From Gigantopelta aegis (Eukaryota > Mollusca > Gastropoda > Neomphalida > Peltospiridae), in the NCBI RefSeq assembly GCF_016097555.1, contig NC_054712.1, positions 55,464,146-55,528,145 on the forward strand: a DNA stretch of 64,000 bases. The letters run 5' to 3'. Below the pieces are notes generated by a model, which had not been told where the DNA came from, ran no database searches, and worked only from the letters and a program-made list of their open reading frames with translations. Made by a program: the position numbers and the translations under genes. Shown here in pieces: positions 47,736 through 60,700 of the stretch; position 1 is the first letter of the stretch; every line of letters begins with the position of its first letter.

Positions 47736-48499
47736 AAACATAAAACAGAAATTTTTAATCACTGGGCCCTGGGGGGCAAAAATAATGCTCAAATGATTAA
47801 AGAAATGTTTTTTATCCTAAAAAAAAAAGAAGGTGTAAATAAACCCCCAACAATGGTGAGAAAATTTTATGTTGGACCGAGTCAAGTCGCGTATGAAAAT
47901 GAAACTTTCCCCATCAATACACAATAAAACTGCTTTTGTTCAAAATATATGTTCTGTGTTACATGCTTTTTCTACTGTTCAACTGTACAAAGTGAATTTC
48001 TTTTCTTTCTTTTGTTTTTTCAATAATTTTATGTAACTGTGCAGCATTAAATACTTTTAGCACCTTGGTCCCAAAGAAACAACCCCAGCTTTTTCTGTAC
48101 TACTATAAATAGAAAAAACAAAACATTTGTTAATACCATTCAAAGTTGAAATGTAAAAAGAAACTAGATAGTTTAATGGTTCTTTAGATATAGTGAGTCC
48201 ATGCGCCTCCATGAGCTACATAAAGCCTCTTCAAGGGGTACGTAAATCAAATATATTTTAATGGGCAACTGGTATAATAACTGCATACAGGATATGATGA
48301 ATACATGTAACAAGTAATAGATCTCGATTTTTCACTCTTGGAAAACGTTGGATTCAGTTTCTTTTGTAAATAATAATACATGTAATAGTAAAAATGGGTA
48401 TAAAAATAAAAGCATTGAAACGTGCTGAGAAACCATGCTGTTAAGTTTACAGCAAAAACTGACAATTGCAGCAGTGTTGTGTACAACTTTAATATACTA

Positions 48500-48846
48500 T
48501 TAAAGGAACAGACCCCAGTTTTTAAACACTAAGGCATATTTTTTACTATTAGAGCCATTTATGATCACTGAAATCAAACATTGCTTATATTTTGTTGTTT
48601 AGATTATCTATTTCCGTACATTCATAGTGTTTCTGGCTATCCTGGTGTGCCTAATACCACAAAATGCATTTTTCATATTTTTAAAAACGCACGTGCCTCT
48701 GAGAAGTAACAGGTATTGAGTCGTGTTTTAGTCTATGTTTAACGATATTTCACCGTTTCAAACTTCACAGACTCTTGTTTCACTCTCTTGTAACGTTATA
48801 CTTCGTGTTTATTATCATGGGTTGAAACTAAGGTCTGCACCTTTAA
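48500..48846. mobile_element. MITE with TTAAAGGAACAGACC ends
   Basis: The left end TTAAAGGAACAGACC is mirrored by GGTCTGCACCTTTAA. Inside are TTTCTGGCTATCCTGGTGTG and ACGCACGTGCCTCTGAGAAG, the reverse complement of motifs in 7190-7456 and 61281-61657. Confidence 0.75.
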
Positions 48847-49279
48847 TAAAATGTCTCTTTAACTTATTACTCTGATTTCTCGAGATTTGTTTCATTATCA
48901 AATGTATGCAATCCATACTGCTAACTGTATCTGATGGACTATTCAGAGTGAAAGATTGGTGTACACCTATACATGGGGAAAGGGACGTAATGATCGTACA
49001 CCTATACATGGGGAAAGGGAGGTCATGATCAACAGTACAAATGGTGTACATATGGGGGGGGGGGGGGGGGGGTGTTATGGGTGGCCCTATAAAGAATGTC
49101 ATGTCATGGAAGAAAAGTAATGTAATAAATAATTAAAATATTCTTAAGGTTGCAGTTCTAAATGAAGGTCAAATACATTGCATCTAGGTAATATACAATT
49201 TCATATAGGGTCAAGTAAACAATCTCTCATTATTATATAGAGGATTTGCCACGAATGGGTTTTTTTAATATGAAAAATA

Positions 49280-49440
49280 TCAACCGGTAGATAGGATAGC
49301 ACATACCATAGCCTTTGATATACCAGTAGTGGTGCACTGGCTGGAACGAGAAATAGCCCAATGGGTCCACCGATGAAGATCAATCCTAAACCGACTGCGC
49401 ATCAAGTGAGCGTTTTACCACAGGGCTACGTCCCACCCAC
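49280..49440 (-). repeat. SINE-1 head and partial core
   Basis: In minus orientation: GACGTAGCCCTGTGGTAAAA, then CCAGTGCACCACTACTGG. It meets the next copy head to head. Confidence 0.75.
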
Positions 49441-49454
49441 AGGACACGATGTGT

Positions 49455-49930
49455 TAAAGTGATCCCCTGATGCACGGTCAATCTGTAGGCCGACTGGGCT
49501 ATTTCTCCCTTCAACCAGTGTAACAAAGACCATGTATGCACGGTCAATCTGTAGGCCCACTGGGCTATTTCTCCCTCCAACCAGTGCTCCACAACTGGTG
49601 TAACAAAGACCATATATGCACGGTAAATCTATGGGCCCACTGGGCTATTTCTCCCTCAAACCAGTGCTCCACAACTGGTGTAACAAAGACCATGTATGCA
49701 CGGTCAATCTATGGGCCCACTGGGCTATTTCTCCACCCAACCAGTGCTCCTCAACTGGTGTAACAAATACCATGTATTTGCTATCCAGTCTGCGAAATGG
49801 TGTATATAAAAGATACCTTGCTGCTAAAAAAAAGAATAGACTTTGGAGTGGCGGCTGTAGATTTCTTTTTTTATTATCTATTTGGTTCTTAACCCTATGC
49901 CCTACACTATATGACCATAAATAAAATGTG
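49455..49930 (+). repeat. SINE-1 copy with four tandem copies of its 80-bp 5' segment
   Basis: The segment TGCACGGTCAATCTGTAGG to GTGTAACAAAGACCATGTA recurs at about 49471, 49536, 49616 and 49696, before a single 3' core and tail (ATAAATAAAATGTGTTGATG). Confidence 0.85.
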
Positions 49931-50332
49931 TTGATGTATCATTAAAAAGAAAATTAATCCTGTCCTCAGATTGCGATATCACAGCCATGCTTGCAAGTCT
50001 ATAACTTCTCCATAGCACATTTGATGAACATTATTTAATTTCCATATTGTTCACAATAAACGATTACATAAATATTGTATTTTCCCATGCTATCTTTATG
50101 GCATGGATCATAACAATTCATTGAATACCATTACCGGTATGACATGCTTTTAACATCACTAGTCTGCTTGCAGCAGTTAGGCTTTGTGAAATTGACATTA
50201 TTCAGCATCTTTGTAACTAACCTCACTGAATGTTATTAATATTAATTGTGAAGTGATTACAATCATACTTAATGTATATAATAAATCATAGTTTATCAAT
50301 AATAAATAAATGATCAGATTTACATAAATGCG

Positions 50333-50424
50333 ACACAAAATTTAAGGAACTCATTTGGGAATTGTTTTATACCCCTAAATCTTGTTCAAAGAATAAAATA
50401 ATTCCCAAACTCATGTCATAAATT
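50333..50424. other. Perfect-looking ~38-bp-arm hairpin
   Basis: ACACAAAATTTAAGGAACTC and ATTTGGGAATTGTTTTAT pair with AATAATTCCCAAACTCATG and TCATAAATTTTGTATGG across a ~20-bp loop. It could be a tiny MITE or a foldback transcript; there is no further evidence. Confidence 0.5.
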
Positions 50425-50670
50425 TTGTATGGCACTTCCACTAATGCAATAATCTATATTTATAGCACCATTTATTAAAAAAAAAGAAAAAAAAAAGAGA
50501 CAAGAGATTAAGAACTATTTCCAATGTCCTGGTGTATTAGTTGCCTAGAAAGGTCACTGGTCCCCATAAAAAAACCTGTTAGACCCTCCCCCTTTATTGG
50601 TTGGAAGCATGTGACATACTGATAGTAGTCATAACATGGAAAATATTTAGTATAGTTTTACAATTATTGA

Positions 50671-50835
50671 CCAATGAACTTGCTACTAAACAGAGATGTA
50701 ACCCAATGAACCTGTTACTAAACAGAGATGTAACTCAATGAACTTGTTACTAAACAGAGATGTAACCCAATGAACTTGTTACTTAACAGAGATGTAACCC
50801 AATGAACTTGTTACTAAACAGAGATGTAACCCAAT
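50671..50835. repeat. 32-bp tandem repeat, five units
   Basis: The unit is ACCCAATGAACTTGTTACTA then AACAGAGATGTA. The last partial unit (ACCCAATG) runs straight into the head of a SINE-1 copy whose own sequence contains CCCAATGG. Confidence 0.92.
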
Positions 50836-51115
50836 GCTAAAGTGCTCACCTGATGTGTGATCAGTCTAGGATCGAACCTCATTGGTGGGACAAGTGGACT
50901 ATTTTTCATTCCAGCCAGTGCACCACAATTGGTATATCAAAGCTGTGGTATGTGTTATCCTGTCTGTGGGATAGTGCAAATAAAAGATCCCTTGCTACTA
51001 ATACAAAAATGAAGCAAGTGTCGTTGCTAAGCTGCCAAATGTTTGACATCCAATAGCTAATGAGTACATGTACTAAATCATGTGCTCTAGTGATGTTGTT
51101 AAACAAAACAAACTA
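50836..51115 (+). repeat. SINE-1 copy
   Basis: Head GCTAAAGTGCTCACCTGATG, B-box-like GGATCGAACC, core and tail GTTGTTAAACAAAACAAAC. Confidence 0.8.
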
Positions 51116-52900
51116 ACTTTTGTTATTAAATATGATCAAATTTGGCAAAATTCCAACAGGTCAATTATTATAGGTAAGTAACAAATAGAATATTAAATTG
51201 GTAAAATGATATCACTTGTGAAGATTATGTCTGAAATCATTTTTCTTTGTCTCTAGATAAAATTGATGGCAAATTTAAATTAATTTCACTTGGGACATAA
51301 ACTTTGATAATAACTGGTAACATGTTTTTCAAAATATATTTTACCACCAAGTATATTTATATTGTAACCACATACATGTAGTTACTTAATAATCAATAAT
51401 GAAAAAATATATACATTGTATAACATCTATATTACTACCAACAAACCACAAATGAATACAGATGTTTCCTCATACATCCCAAATATAAAAAGAAGTTTGG
51501 TTATAAAAATATGATTCATCTGTCATATATTGTGAATTATATTAAGTTCCATATATGACTAGTTCCATATATAACACTAACACATGACTAGTGAAGCAGA
51601 ACGACACACTTACCTATCTAATATAATACTAGGAGTAATTAAGTACAAGCAAAACAAGCACTTCTCACTATATTCTTGTGCCGTAGAAAGCAACCTCAGG
51701 TCCAATTTCTCTTCAGTAGTTCAAGCAATAAAGGTTACACACCACCATTAATTACTCCATGCAATTCAATACAATTTTTATGTCAGAATATGTTCTGTGA
51801 AAAATACAACACTATTGAGATGGTCACGTGACTACTCATTTTAGGGAGTGCTCTCAACAGACAAGTACCATGTAAAAAATCAACATAGGTCGATCACACT
51901 TTTTTTCAGTTAACAGCCCTGACGCCTCGTGTAAAGTAAATTTTGATTGTAAACTGATGGCGAGTGTGTTCTGTATTGTGATTGGTTAATTACATTCTTT
52001 TTCAGGGATCAAATAGACAATAACACCCGGAAAGCTAATGACGCCATTAGCTATTGGAACAGGCGAAGTTGACGATTCAAGGGTCTACAGTTAGATTGTA
52101 GCCAGGTATTTTTTTCAAGAAATACCAAATATACAGTTAGTTCCATTGGTTAAAAATGACATTTGTGGGATCAAATAGACAATAACACCCGCAAATCTAA
52201 AAACTCCATACGGTTATCGCCTAATTAGTTTTGGTCTGGCAGACTAGAGAGAGATTTTTCACAAATTTTTCAAGATGTCCGTAAGCATTATGTCAGCTGA
52301 ATCTTGTACACACTAAGACTGCTTTCTACCGGATAAGACTACAAAAACTAATAAAATTTTATATAATAGAACATTTTAAAATGTATCTGTAACAGTTTTG
52401 TTACAACATTAGCGGTTTCGCAACCGGTACTGTTACAAATAGGTCATCATTTTGAGATTAGTTGGTGAAGTCACAGCACTTGCTTCTTGATCTTTATGAT
52501 CAAAAGGCTGGCTACATTTAATAAATTGTGTGGATAAAATATAACATAATTTACTACTAATATAATAATAAATAAATAAATAATACTTGTGAAAATGCTG
52601 CCATCTTTAAGTCACTAACGGTGCCGATCTGCGAAACTACATGTAGCTAAACAATGAGTACTGTTAGTGAATCATAACACATGTAAGACATAAGCAAGCT
52701 TTGAAAACTCGGACCATTGTGAATACTTGTAACAGTAATGGTGTGCAAAACCTCTCTGTTATGTAAAGAAGAACCAAAATCACACACGTCTAAGTTAACC
52801 AGTAAAATCCATACACTTTAAAAACGTAAAAGATGGACCAGTAGCATTAATAGCACACATATCGCAAACATTCCCAATACAACCAACCAAATACCAACTA
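51116..52900. other. Intergenic AT-rich sequence
   Basis: No exon, SINE core or inverted-repeat element recognised. A short phrase (ATCAAATAGACAATAACACC) occurs twice, near 52010 and 52172, hinting at a small local duplication. Confidence 0.4.
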
Positions 52901-53109
52901 TAGTGAAACCTCTCAAAACCGGACCCTCAGTAAACTGGAATACCCTCAAAACCAGACCCTCAGTAAACTGGAATACCCTCAAAACCGGACGTTTTTCTCG
53001 GTCCCTTTATAAATATCTGTACAGAAGAGATCGTTTCTAAACCGGATACATATTAAAAGCGGACTTTTGACTTGGTCCCAAGGGTGTCCGTTTTAGGGGG
53101 GTTTCACTG
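52901..53109. mobile_element. MITE with TAGTGAAACCTCTCAAAACC ends, pogo/Tigger-like
   Basis: The left end is mirrored by GTTTTAGGGGGGTTTCACTG at the right end, and TA flanks both sides (52899-52900, 53110-53111). Internal CCTCAGTAAACTGGAATACC is duplicated. The pogo assignment rests on the TA target and the CAGTSAAACCT-type end. Confidence 0.65.
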
Positions 53110-53228
53110 TATTTATAAGGTGAATAAATACTAATACATGTACCAATAACAATATCATGTTTAGGGGGGTTTCACTGTATTTATAAGGTGAATAAATACT
53201 AATACATGTACCAATAACAATATCATGT
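53088..53228. repeat. ~70-bp tandem duplication at the MITE edge
   Basis: TTTAGGGGGGTTTCACTG through ACCAATAACAATATCATG occurs twice in a row, so the MITE's right end is duplicated with its flank. Confidence 0.9.
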
Positions 53229-53804
53229 TAACATAATGGAAATACCAGTACGATAACAATCAATCGACGTTAATATAAACCAATCAAATCCCAACAATTT
53301 ATAATAAAAATATATATCAATAATATTGCTACAATTTGGCTGCAATATTCTCCAGTAATACGACATCCATGTTGTTTTTATTTATGAGATATCATGATGA
53401 ATACTCATACCAAGTGATCCATTAAAACATTCGACAGTTAAAACCAATCAGAGAAACCTTGACATACTGTTACCGGTACTTTATTTACGTGCCTATATCC
53501 AAAAGAGGTTCAGGCACGTTCATCAACATAACTGCAACCAAGTTCTAAATGACCTTGCCCTTGCACCGAGGTCATATTCATAGGGTTATGAGAAGTGGAA
53601 GTTAAACTAAGTGATGAACACTTGGTCAAATATGAAAATGATCCATGGTAAAATAAAAAACAAATAAAACAAATTTACCTGGGTCATAAAAAGTAAAAGG
53701 AGTTTTTTGGGGGGTTTGTTTAAAGAATATAGACAGTAACAGTTTTTATGTTGCACTAAAATTCACAACACTTTTGGGGGAGGGGGGGAAATTTCTGTCA
53801 CAAC

Positions 53805-54115
53805 CAGTGCCCCAAAGGCAATGGTATGTGCTATCCTGTCTGTGAGAAAGTTCATACAAAAGATCACTTGTTACTACGGGTAATGGTAAAATGTAGCAGG
53901 TTTCATCTGAATTATCAGAATTACTAAATGTCTGACATCCAATAGCCGACGATTAACTAATAAATGTCATGGTATGTGCTATCCTGTCTTTGGGATGGTT
54001 TCCTCTCTAAGACTATATGTCAGAATTACCAAATGTTTGACATCCAATAGCTGGTGATTTATAAGTCAATGTGCTCTAGTGGTGTCGTTAAACAAAACAA
54101 ACTTTAAACTTTTAA
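53805..54115 (+). repeat. Two SINE-1 fragments in tandem
   Basis: The first (53805-53975) ends within the tail; the second (53976-54115) repeats part of the core and ends GTGTCGTTAAACAAAACAAA. Neither has a head. Confidence 0.7.
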
Positions 54116-54747
54116 TTAATCAATGTGCTCCAATAGCAGGGAAATGTTTACAAGTTTCTCATTTTGAACTTGGTGAACAGCCACGCCTAACATTAAAAAG
54201 TTTAACGCAATTAAGGTATACAATTTTCAGTCAGTCTGGTTAAATCATTTTATATTCAGCAAATGTTTTTTTATTTATTTTTATAAATGTAGTTTTTGCT
54301 ACTTTAAAAAATTTGGTATTTGGCTAAAACTAATATTTTTGCCTGTTTAAAATCAATAAACACAAACTAGCAATAAATGATTTTAACACTACCCTGCTGA
54401 CTGCTGCCAAATTAAATTAAAATACTTGTAATTGTAACTGTAATGTACATATAAAATGTGATATTTTTAATAATATTTCTTTTTAGTTTATTTATTTATT
54501 TTTTATTTATTTATATATATATTTTTAAAGTGGACACAGAATTTATCTTTAAATTAAAATACTAGTACTCTGTTTGCGAGATTCATTTATAACAACATAG
54601 CAGAAAGTCACACAGAAAACTGCTAAAAACATGTCACAAAATAATAAGTCGTTGATGCACTTTCACACAAAATATTGTATGATATAAATAATTTAAAAAC
54701 TGTTGTACACATATTCACAGGTTTTGTATGCACCCATCTGCAGTTGA

Positions 54748-57700
54748 CTATAACTCATCATGACCTTTGACCTAAAAAGAAAAAAACCCATCATTATATA
54801 TTTGTCTAATATCAGAATACATAGAGTTTTGTTTTTTTACAAGTGTTCCATGTACATGACATAGAAAATACAAAATAACATTGGATGAAAAATCTGAAAA
54901 ACTGCAGTCTTGAAACGTAGACGGTTAATGTTATTTATCCTGCAACCACTGTTTCTATTGGCCGATTATGATGACCAATTAAAGCAGTCATAAAGGTATA
55001 CTAGCAGATTATGACATCTGATGTCACACATGTGATGTCATATACATAGCTACATTACAAAATTGCTCATTTGACCTCTAGGTCATTCATCATACAATGT
55101 AGCTCAAATAATAGAAATAATTGCTTTTATCATCCATTAAACGCTTTTGTACGAGATATTGCTGGCAATATAATTTGCGATATCTCCTGCGATATTCTCC
55201 TTGGAGATATCACTTCTTAAAATCTTGATTGGTCAAATTTTAATCACAAGACATTATTTTGTTACGTCACTGTGTATGTTTTAGCGCTAAACCTATCATT
55301 AGTGATGTTCTGCTAGTTAATAAGTCTACTGCTGCCAAATATAGTGACATTTAACCCACATTACTGATATTGTTTATATTTGTCGCAAATGACAATAATG
55401 ATAATGGATGATAAAACGAATACCCCCGCCCCCCATGTCTTGTGATATCATAATTGATCAGCACTCGTTGATAAAAGTATAAAAATCCTCAGCAAGCCTC
55501 AGATTTCATACTTTTATCAACTTCTGCTGATAAATTAAGACAATCGGAGAGTATCCTCTATTTTCCCTTAATTTTTATGGTCTGCATGATAAAGATAATA
55601 ACTAGTTAATGCCAGAGGATATCTGCTTTATCCTGTTCAGGTCAAATGAAATTGTTATCTTCACAGGATAAAGCCGATACCCTTTGTCATTAACTAGTTA
55701 CAGTATTCTCGATTAAAAAACAAAATCAGGTAGTGCTGGAATCCAGAATTCCAGAAATATTCAGTTAATTTTCATTTGTGCAACAAGTATACTAATGGAA
55801 AAAAAAGGGGGATCACACCAACACTAACAGCAAAGCGTAACTGCAACGATACCTCTCGGGTGGTAGTATTTATATCCGTGGCGTTTATGTCGATTTTAGT
55901 CACATATGTTACTATTGTCGTCTATGGGATTTGATTTGGTAGTATACACCCTTAAGAGGGATATATGGCTTAAAAACACTAAGATGGGGGTGGGGACAGG
56001 GTATTCATATGTAAATAAAATAGACTTAAATGCAGCATTACACAACTTTTTTCACTAGCTGTGGGCATGGCAACAGTAGTTATTTACTAGCCCAAAATAG
56101 AATATCACTAGCCATGGGAGTGGGGCTACCATAATCTAGAAGTCTATTAACCATATTACTGGCAGTCAATCTCACACTATTGACAATTGACCTTCAATGT
56201 TACATTCCATTTTTTTTTTTTTTTTTTTTAGAACATTACAACGCTAACAGTGAATTACATTTTGCCTACAATACCAAGAGTTTCGTTATTTACTTCTCTC
56301 AGTATGTACATGTATACCTAACTTTACAATGGTCCTTTAAAAAAATAGTTTTCTATAACCCAACACCCAAGTTTAGGAGTTTAGGCAAGCATGACAGAAT
56401 TATATCATCCTTATGATCGCAACAACAACACAAAATACAAGCCTCGGGTGTGTGGTGGTTGAAGTCTAGATCAATCATATGGTACAATGTGACGCAACTC
56501 AGGTGTCAACCTGATTCACGTCATGCAGTGTGTATATAGAGAATGTTTTATGAGTGATTTTTACTGTGTAAAATATCCACCAAATGTATGTTAATCGGTA
56601 TTTGTTGAGGCTCTGCTGAGACGAAAATACCAATTAACTAGACAAGATTGATATTTTGCATATTAAAAAACACTCGTGGTGAATTCTATTTATCCTACAA
56701 CACTTCTAAAATAACATTTTCATTTGATATTTAGGGGCTGTCCATAATTTTCAACATTTTCATGAGCGTACAAACTGTACGCGGGGAGGAGTGGGTTGAA
56801 GGGCCAGCGTACACTTTTTTTGAAAATGAAAAATGTCGATCAACATTTTTCATTTGGGGATGTACACTTTTGGGGGGGGGGGGGGGAGAGGGGCTGGTCA
56901 AAAGTGTACTCTTTGTACACTTGTGGAAATGTTGAAAATTATGGACGGCCCCTTAGTAAATTACAGAACTAAAGTCGCCTCCATTGGTAATATGACATGA
57001 TCATGATTAACACAAATTAGTTTGATATCACACATTTTAACTAAATCTTATGAAAAAGTGAAGCTCAGGTATCCAAGCCTTGTTGGATTGTACAGAAATG
57101 ACCCATTGACAGCAACACATTATTACCTAGAGATCTTGCAAATATGCATATACCTTTAAATTTGCATACCATTATTAACCAGGTTAATACACTATGTTAT
57201 CACATGGGTTTATGACATGGATATCATGGGCAAGTTATAGGATAAAATAATTAACTGCTTCACCACCAAGGCCAGCTTTTTTTGTGTTTTGAGGTACCGG
57301 CCTCGGGGGTGTCAGTCATAAGGCTGGTAGGTACAGGGTTCGCAGCCTGGTACCGGCTCCCACCCAGAGCGAGTTTTAATGACTCAGTGGGTAGGTGTAA
57401 GACCACTACACCCTCTTCTCTCTCACTAACAACTAACCCACTGTTCTGGACAGACAGCCCAGATAACTGAGGTGTGTGTGCCCAGACAGCATGCTTGAAC
57501 CTTAATTGGATATCAGCACGAAAATAAGTTGAAATGAAAAATGTTTTAGTGTTTTAATTATAAAAATGATTAAACTTTCTATTGAGGACAGTCTATTGGC
57601 ATAAGAGAACAATTACTAAACGGGATTTAGTTTGGTTGGTATAGCAGTCGCCTGTGGTGCATGGATTGAAGGATTGAACCTCCTCCATGGAAAAACTGTT

Positions 57701-60700
57701 GAGTTTTTTCACCTCAACTAGTGCACCAGGACCAGGGTTCGAAACTCGGCAAAAAATATGGTGGCCCAAAATATAATAATGCATTTTGGCAAATTATGAG
57801 CAAGATTTTAATGTGGAATAGAAATATTAATAGTGGCTCATATGTTATAGCTCTAAAGAAGATAACATTATTTTTTTATATTTAAGACGCCAAAACAGGA
57901 TATTAGTCGCATTTGGCGACCTGGCCACAAGCCATTTCAATCCCTGATGACTGGTATGTCAAAGGCTATGGCATGTGCTGTCCTGTCTGTGTAAACATAC
58001 ATATAAAAGATTCCTTGCTGCTAGTGGAAAAATGTAGCAGGTTTCCTTAGAAGTCAGAATTACCAAATGTTTGGTTTAAACAATATTTATTGCCAATCAA
58101 AACCAGCAGCGGACTGGAGATTGGTCTCTCCCAACATTTTACAATATGAATACAGTCAAACCTGTCTTAAGCGGTCACACAAGGAAGTAGATAAAAGTGG
58201 CCGCTTAAGACAGGTGACCGCTGATTACAGGTTGCCACATATATAGTCTTTTGTTTTACCGTCTGTACTGCTAATCAACGGATGTGTGCTTCACAGTTGA
58301 CTATAAATCAACTTATGACATGTCTCCTTCAGTAAAAATGCAAATGGAATGTACTAAATTAACTCTTCTCAACTAGTTTGTTTTCTTTTTCTATTTAATT
58401 ATTTAATTCCTACTTCATGCGGTGTATTGTTATAGTAAGTGAATCTACAAATGTCAAGCGTAGCCTGCCCAGAGGCAATTGGATGCATTGCTGAGTCATA
58501 CTTTCTTAATTGATACACAGTAGAGATGTCGGGACTGAATGGGTACTAGCATTCCTGAAGGTGTGAAGATTGGTTATTTGCTGCACCTTATCGCTGTTGT
58601 TAATATATCCCTTTTATATAATAGTAAACATTTAATGTGGCCACTTACTACAGGCATTTTAGCGATTTGGGATTCGATTTAGGTGGACGCTGGCCACGTT
58701 AAACAGGTGACTGCTTATTACAGGTGCATTTACATTATAAATCGTTTGGGAGGGGGAAAAGTGGCCACTTAAGGCAGGTGACCGCTGATTACAGGTGGCC
58801 GCTGGAACAGGTTTGACTGTATATTACAATAAAATAAAATGTTTGACATTCAACAGCCGATGATTAATTAATGAAGGTGATCTCTTGATGTAAAACAAAT
58901 AACAACAGGCATTCTGAGAGTACAGCAATACATGTCCACTTCTGGGCCCAACAAATTTTTATCTCCTAAATTCAAGGGCCATAACTTTGTGAAAAATTGG
59001 TAAATCGCCATGAAAATCAAACTTGATCTGTAACATTACATAATAAAGCTATATACAAAATTTTTCAGCTTAATATTTTCAGGCATTGCAAAACAAATGT
59101 CTGGAAAACACATTCTCACATCTTCTGGGACTACCAACTGTCAAAAATAGGTAAATCACCATAAAAATCAAACTTGATCTGTTACAGTCCATGATAGAGC
59201 TATACACAAAATTTCAGCTCAATATATACTGAGACAATGCAAAACAAAAGTCTCAACTCAATAGCTCAAGGCATTCTGAAAAAAAATCATTTAGAAAACT
59301 ATAAGTGGGACAGACGGACAGATGTCTGGACGGACAGGCAGAAGGACGGAGATGAAACCTATAATCCCCTCTGGATGGACCGGTAGGGGACTGATAATAT
59401 TTAACTATGAGAACAATTACTTTTTTATATGGTTTACAGTCGCACTGTGACTCGGAATCTTTGGCAATCTCCACCTCTTCAAAACTTTTGTCAACTTCCA
59501 CCTTGTTCTTCAGCAGTTTGGAGTATTCCTGTGAAAACAATAAGTAATACAGCGTTATTGTGTTACATAGACAGCATTTACAAAACCTAATCCTGTTAAA
59601 TACAATTACACATGTTTACACATTGGTACATATGTACTGATAGATGATGACCGGCCTCGGTGGTATCGTGGTTAAGCCATTGGACTACAGGCTGGTAGGT
59701 ACAGGGTTCGCAGCCCGGTACCGGCTCCAACCCAGAGCGAGTTCTTAAGGGCTCAATGGGTAGGTGTAAGGCCACTACACCCTCTTCTCTCTCACTAACC
59801 ACTAACCAACTAACAACTAACCCACTGTCCTGGACAGACAGCCCAGATAGCTGAGGTGTGTGCCCAGGAAAGCATGCTTGAACCGGTTACAGGTTATATA
59901 TTTTTTTCTTCTTTTTTCTATTTTTTAATTTATTACCATTTAAGTTCAAATCTTTAAAGTAACAGTATTTGCATTATAGTTAACAAATACAGTCAAACTT
60001 CGATAACTTGATCTTGAAGGGGATGAGGAAATAGTTCGAGTTTCAGGGAGTTCGAGTTTTCGAAATTAATATACAAGAGTTCAAATTTGAAACTGCATTG
60101 CAGCTAGTTGCAGCTGGTTTATTTCACTTAATATTGTAAGAAGCGTGCGCTTCGCTGCCTGCTTCTGAACTCTAAAAATTATGCATTCCCAGTTGAAAGG
60201 CAAATTAATATATCAGCCACCTCACCCCACGCCGCCTGTTGTACATTCATTTTGCGTATATTGTAAAAGTAAGTAAATAAAACAAAAAGGATCACACAGA
60301 TAAATTTGAAATATATGCTTGGGTATTTATTGACAGAAAAAAAAATGAAAAAAGAAGGCATTTACATACATGTACATATATAAATAACAAAAAGTAACAT
60401 TGACGTATTTTACAGATGTCAAAACATGGCGCAACGTAACTAACAAATAAAACACTGAATGCTGAATAACACTATAAGTATATTTGTTTTACACAAAATC
60501 ATTTACGCTTTGCACCACTACTTTTTTTCTCAAATTTGGCCACCCACCCTCCATTTCTGGGCCCTACGCAAAATTGCTTGTAAGACAAGAAAGCAGAACT
60601 TTTTAAAACTGATCTGGCAAACCCCACATTATAGGGTCCTTCCCCAGATTTCTCAATCTGTGATGTATCAATTTTTAACATAACTAAATGACTGGTAATT

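Larger units (their letters stand above)
57620..58900 (+). repeat. SINE-1 copy split into three pieces
   Basis: Head and first core part at 57620-57729, second core part at 57947-58069, tail at 58839-58900 (TGTTTGACATTCAACAGCC). The gaps are filled by a hAT-like MITE and a LINE-tail fragment that is itself interrupted. Confidence 0.75.
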
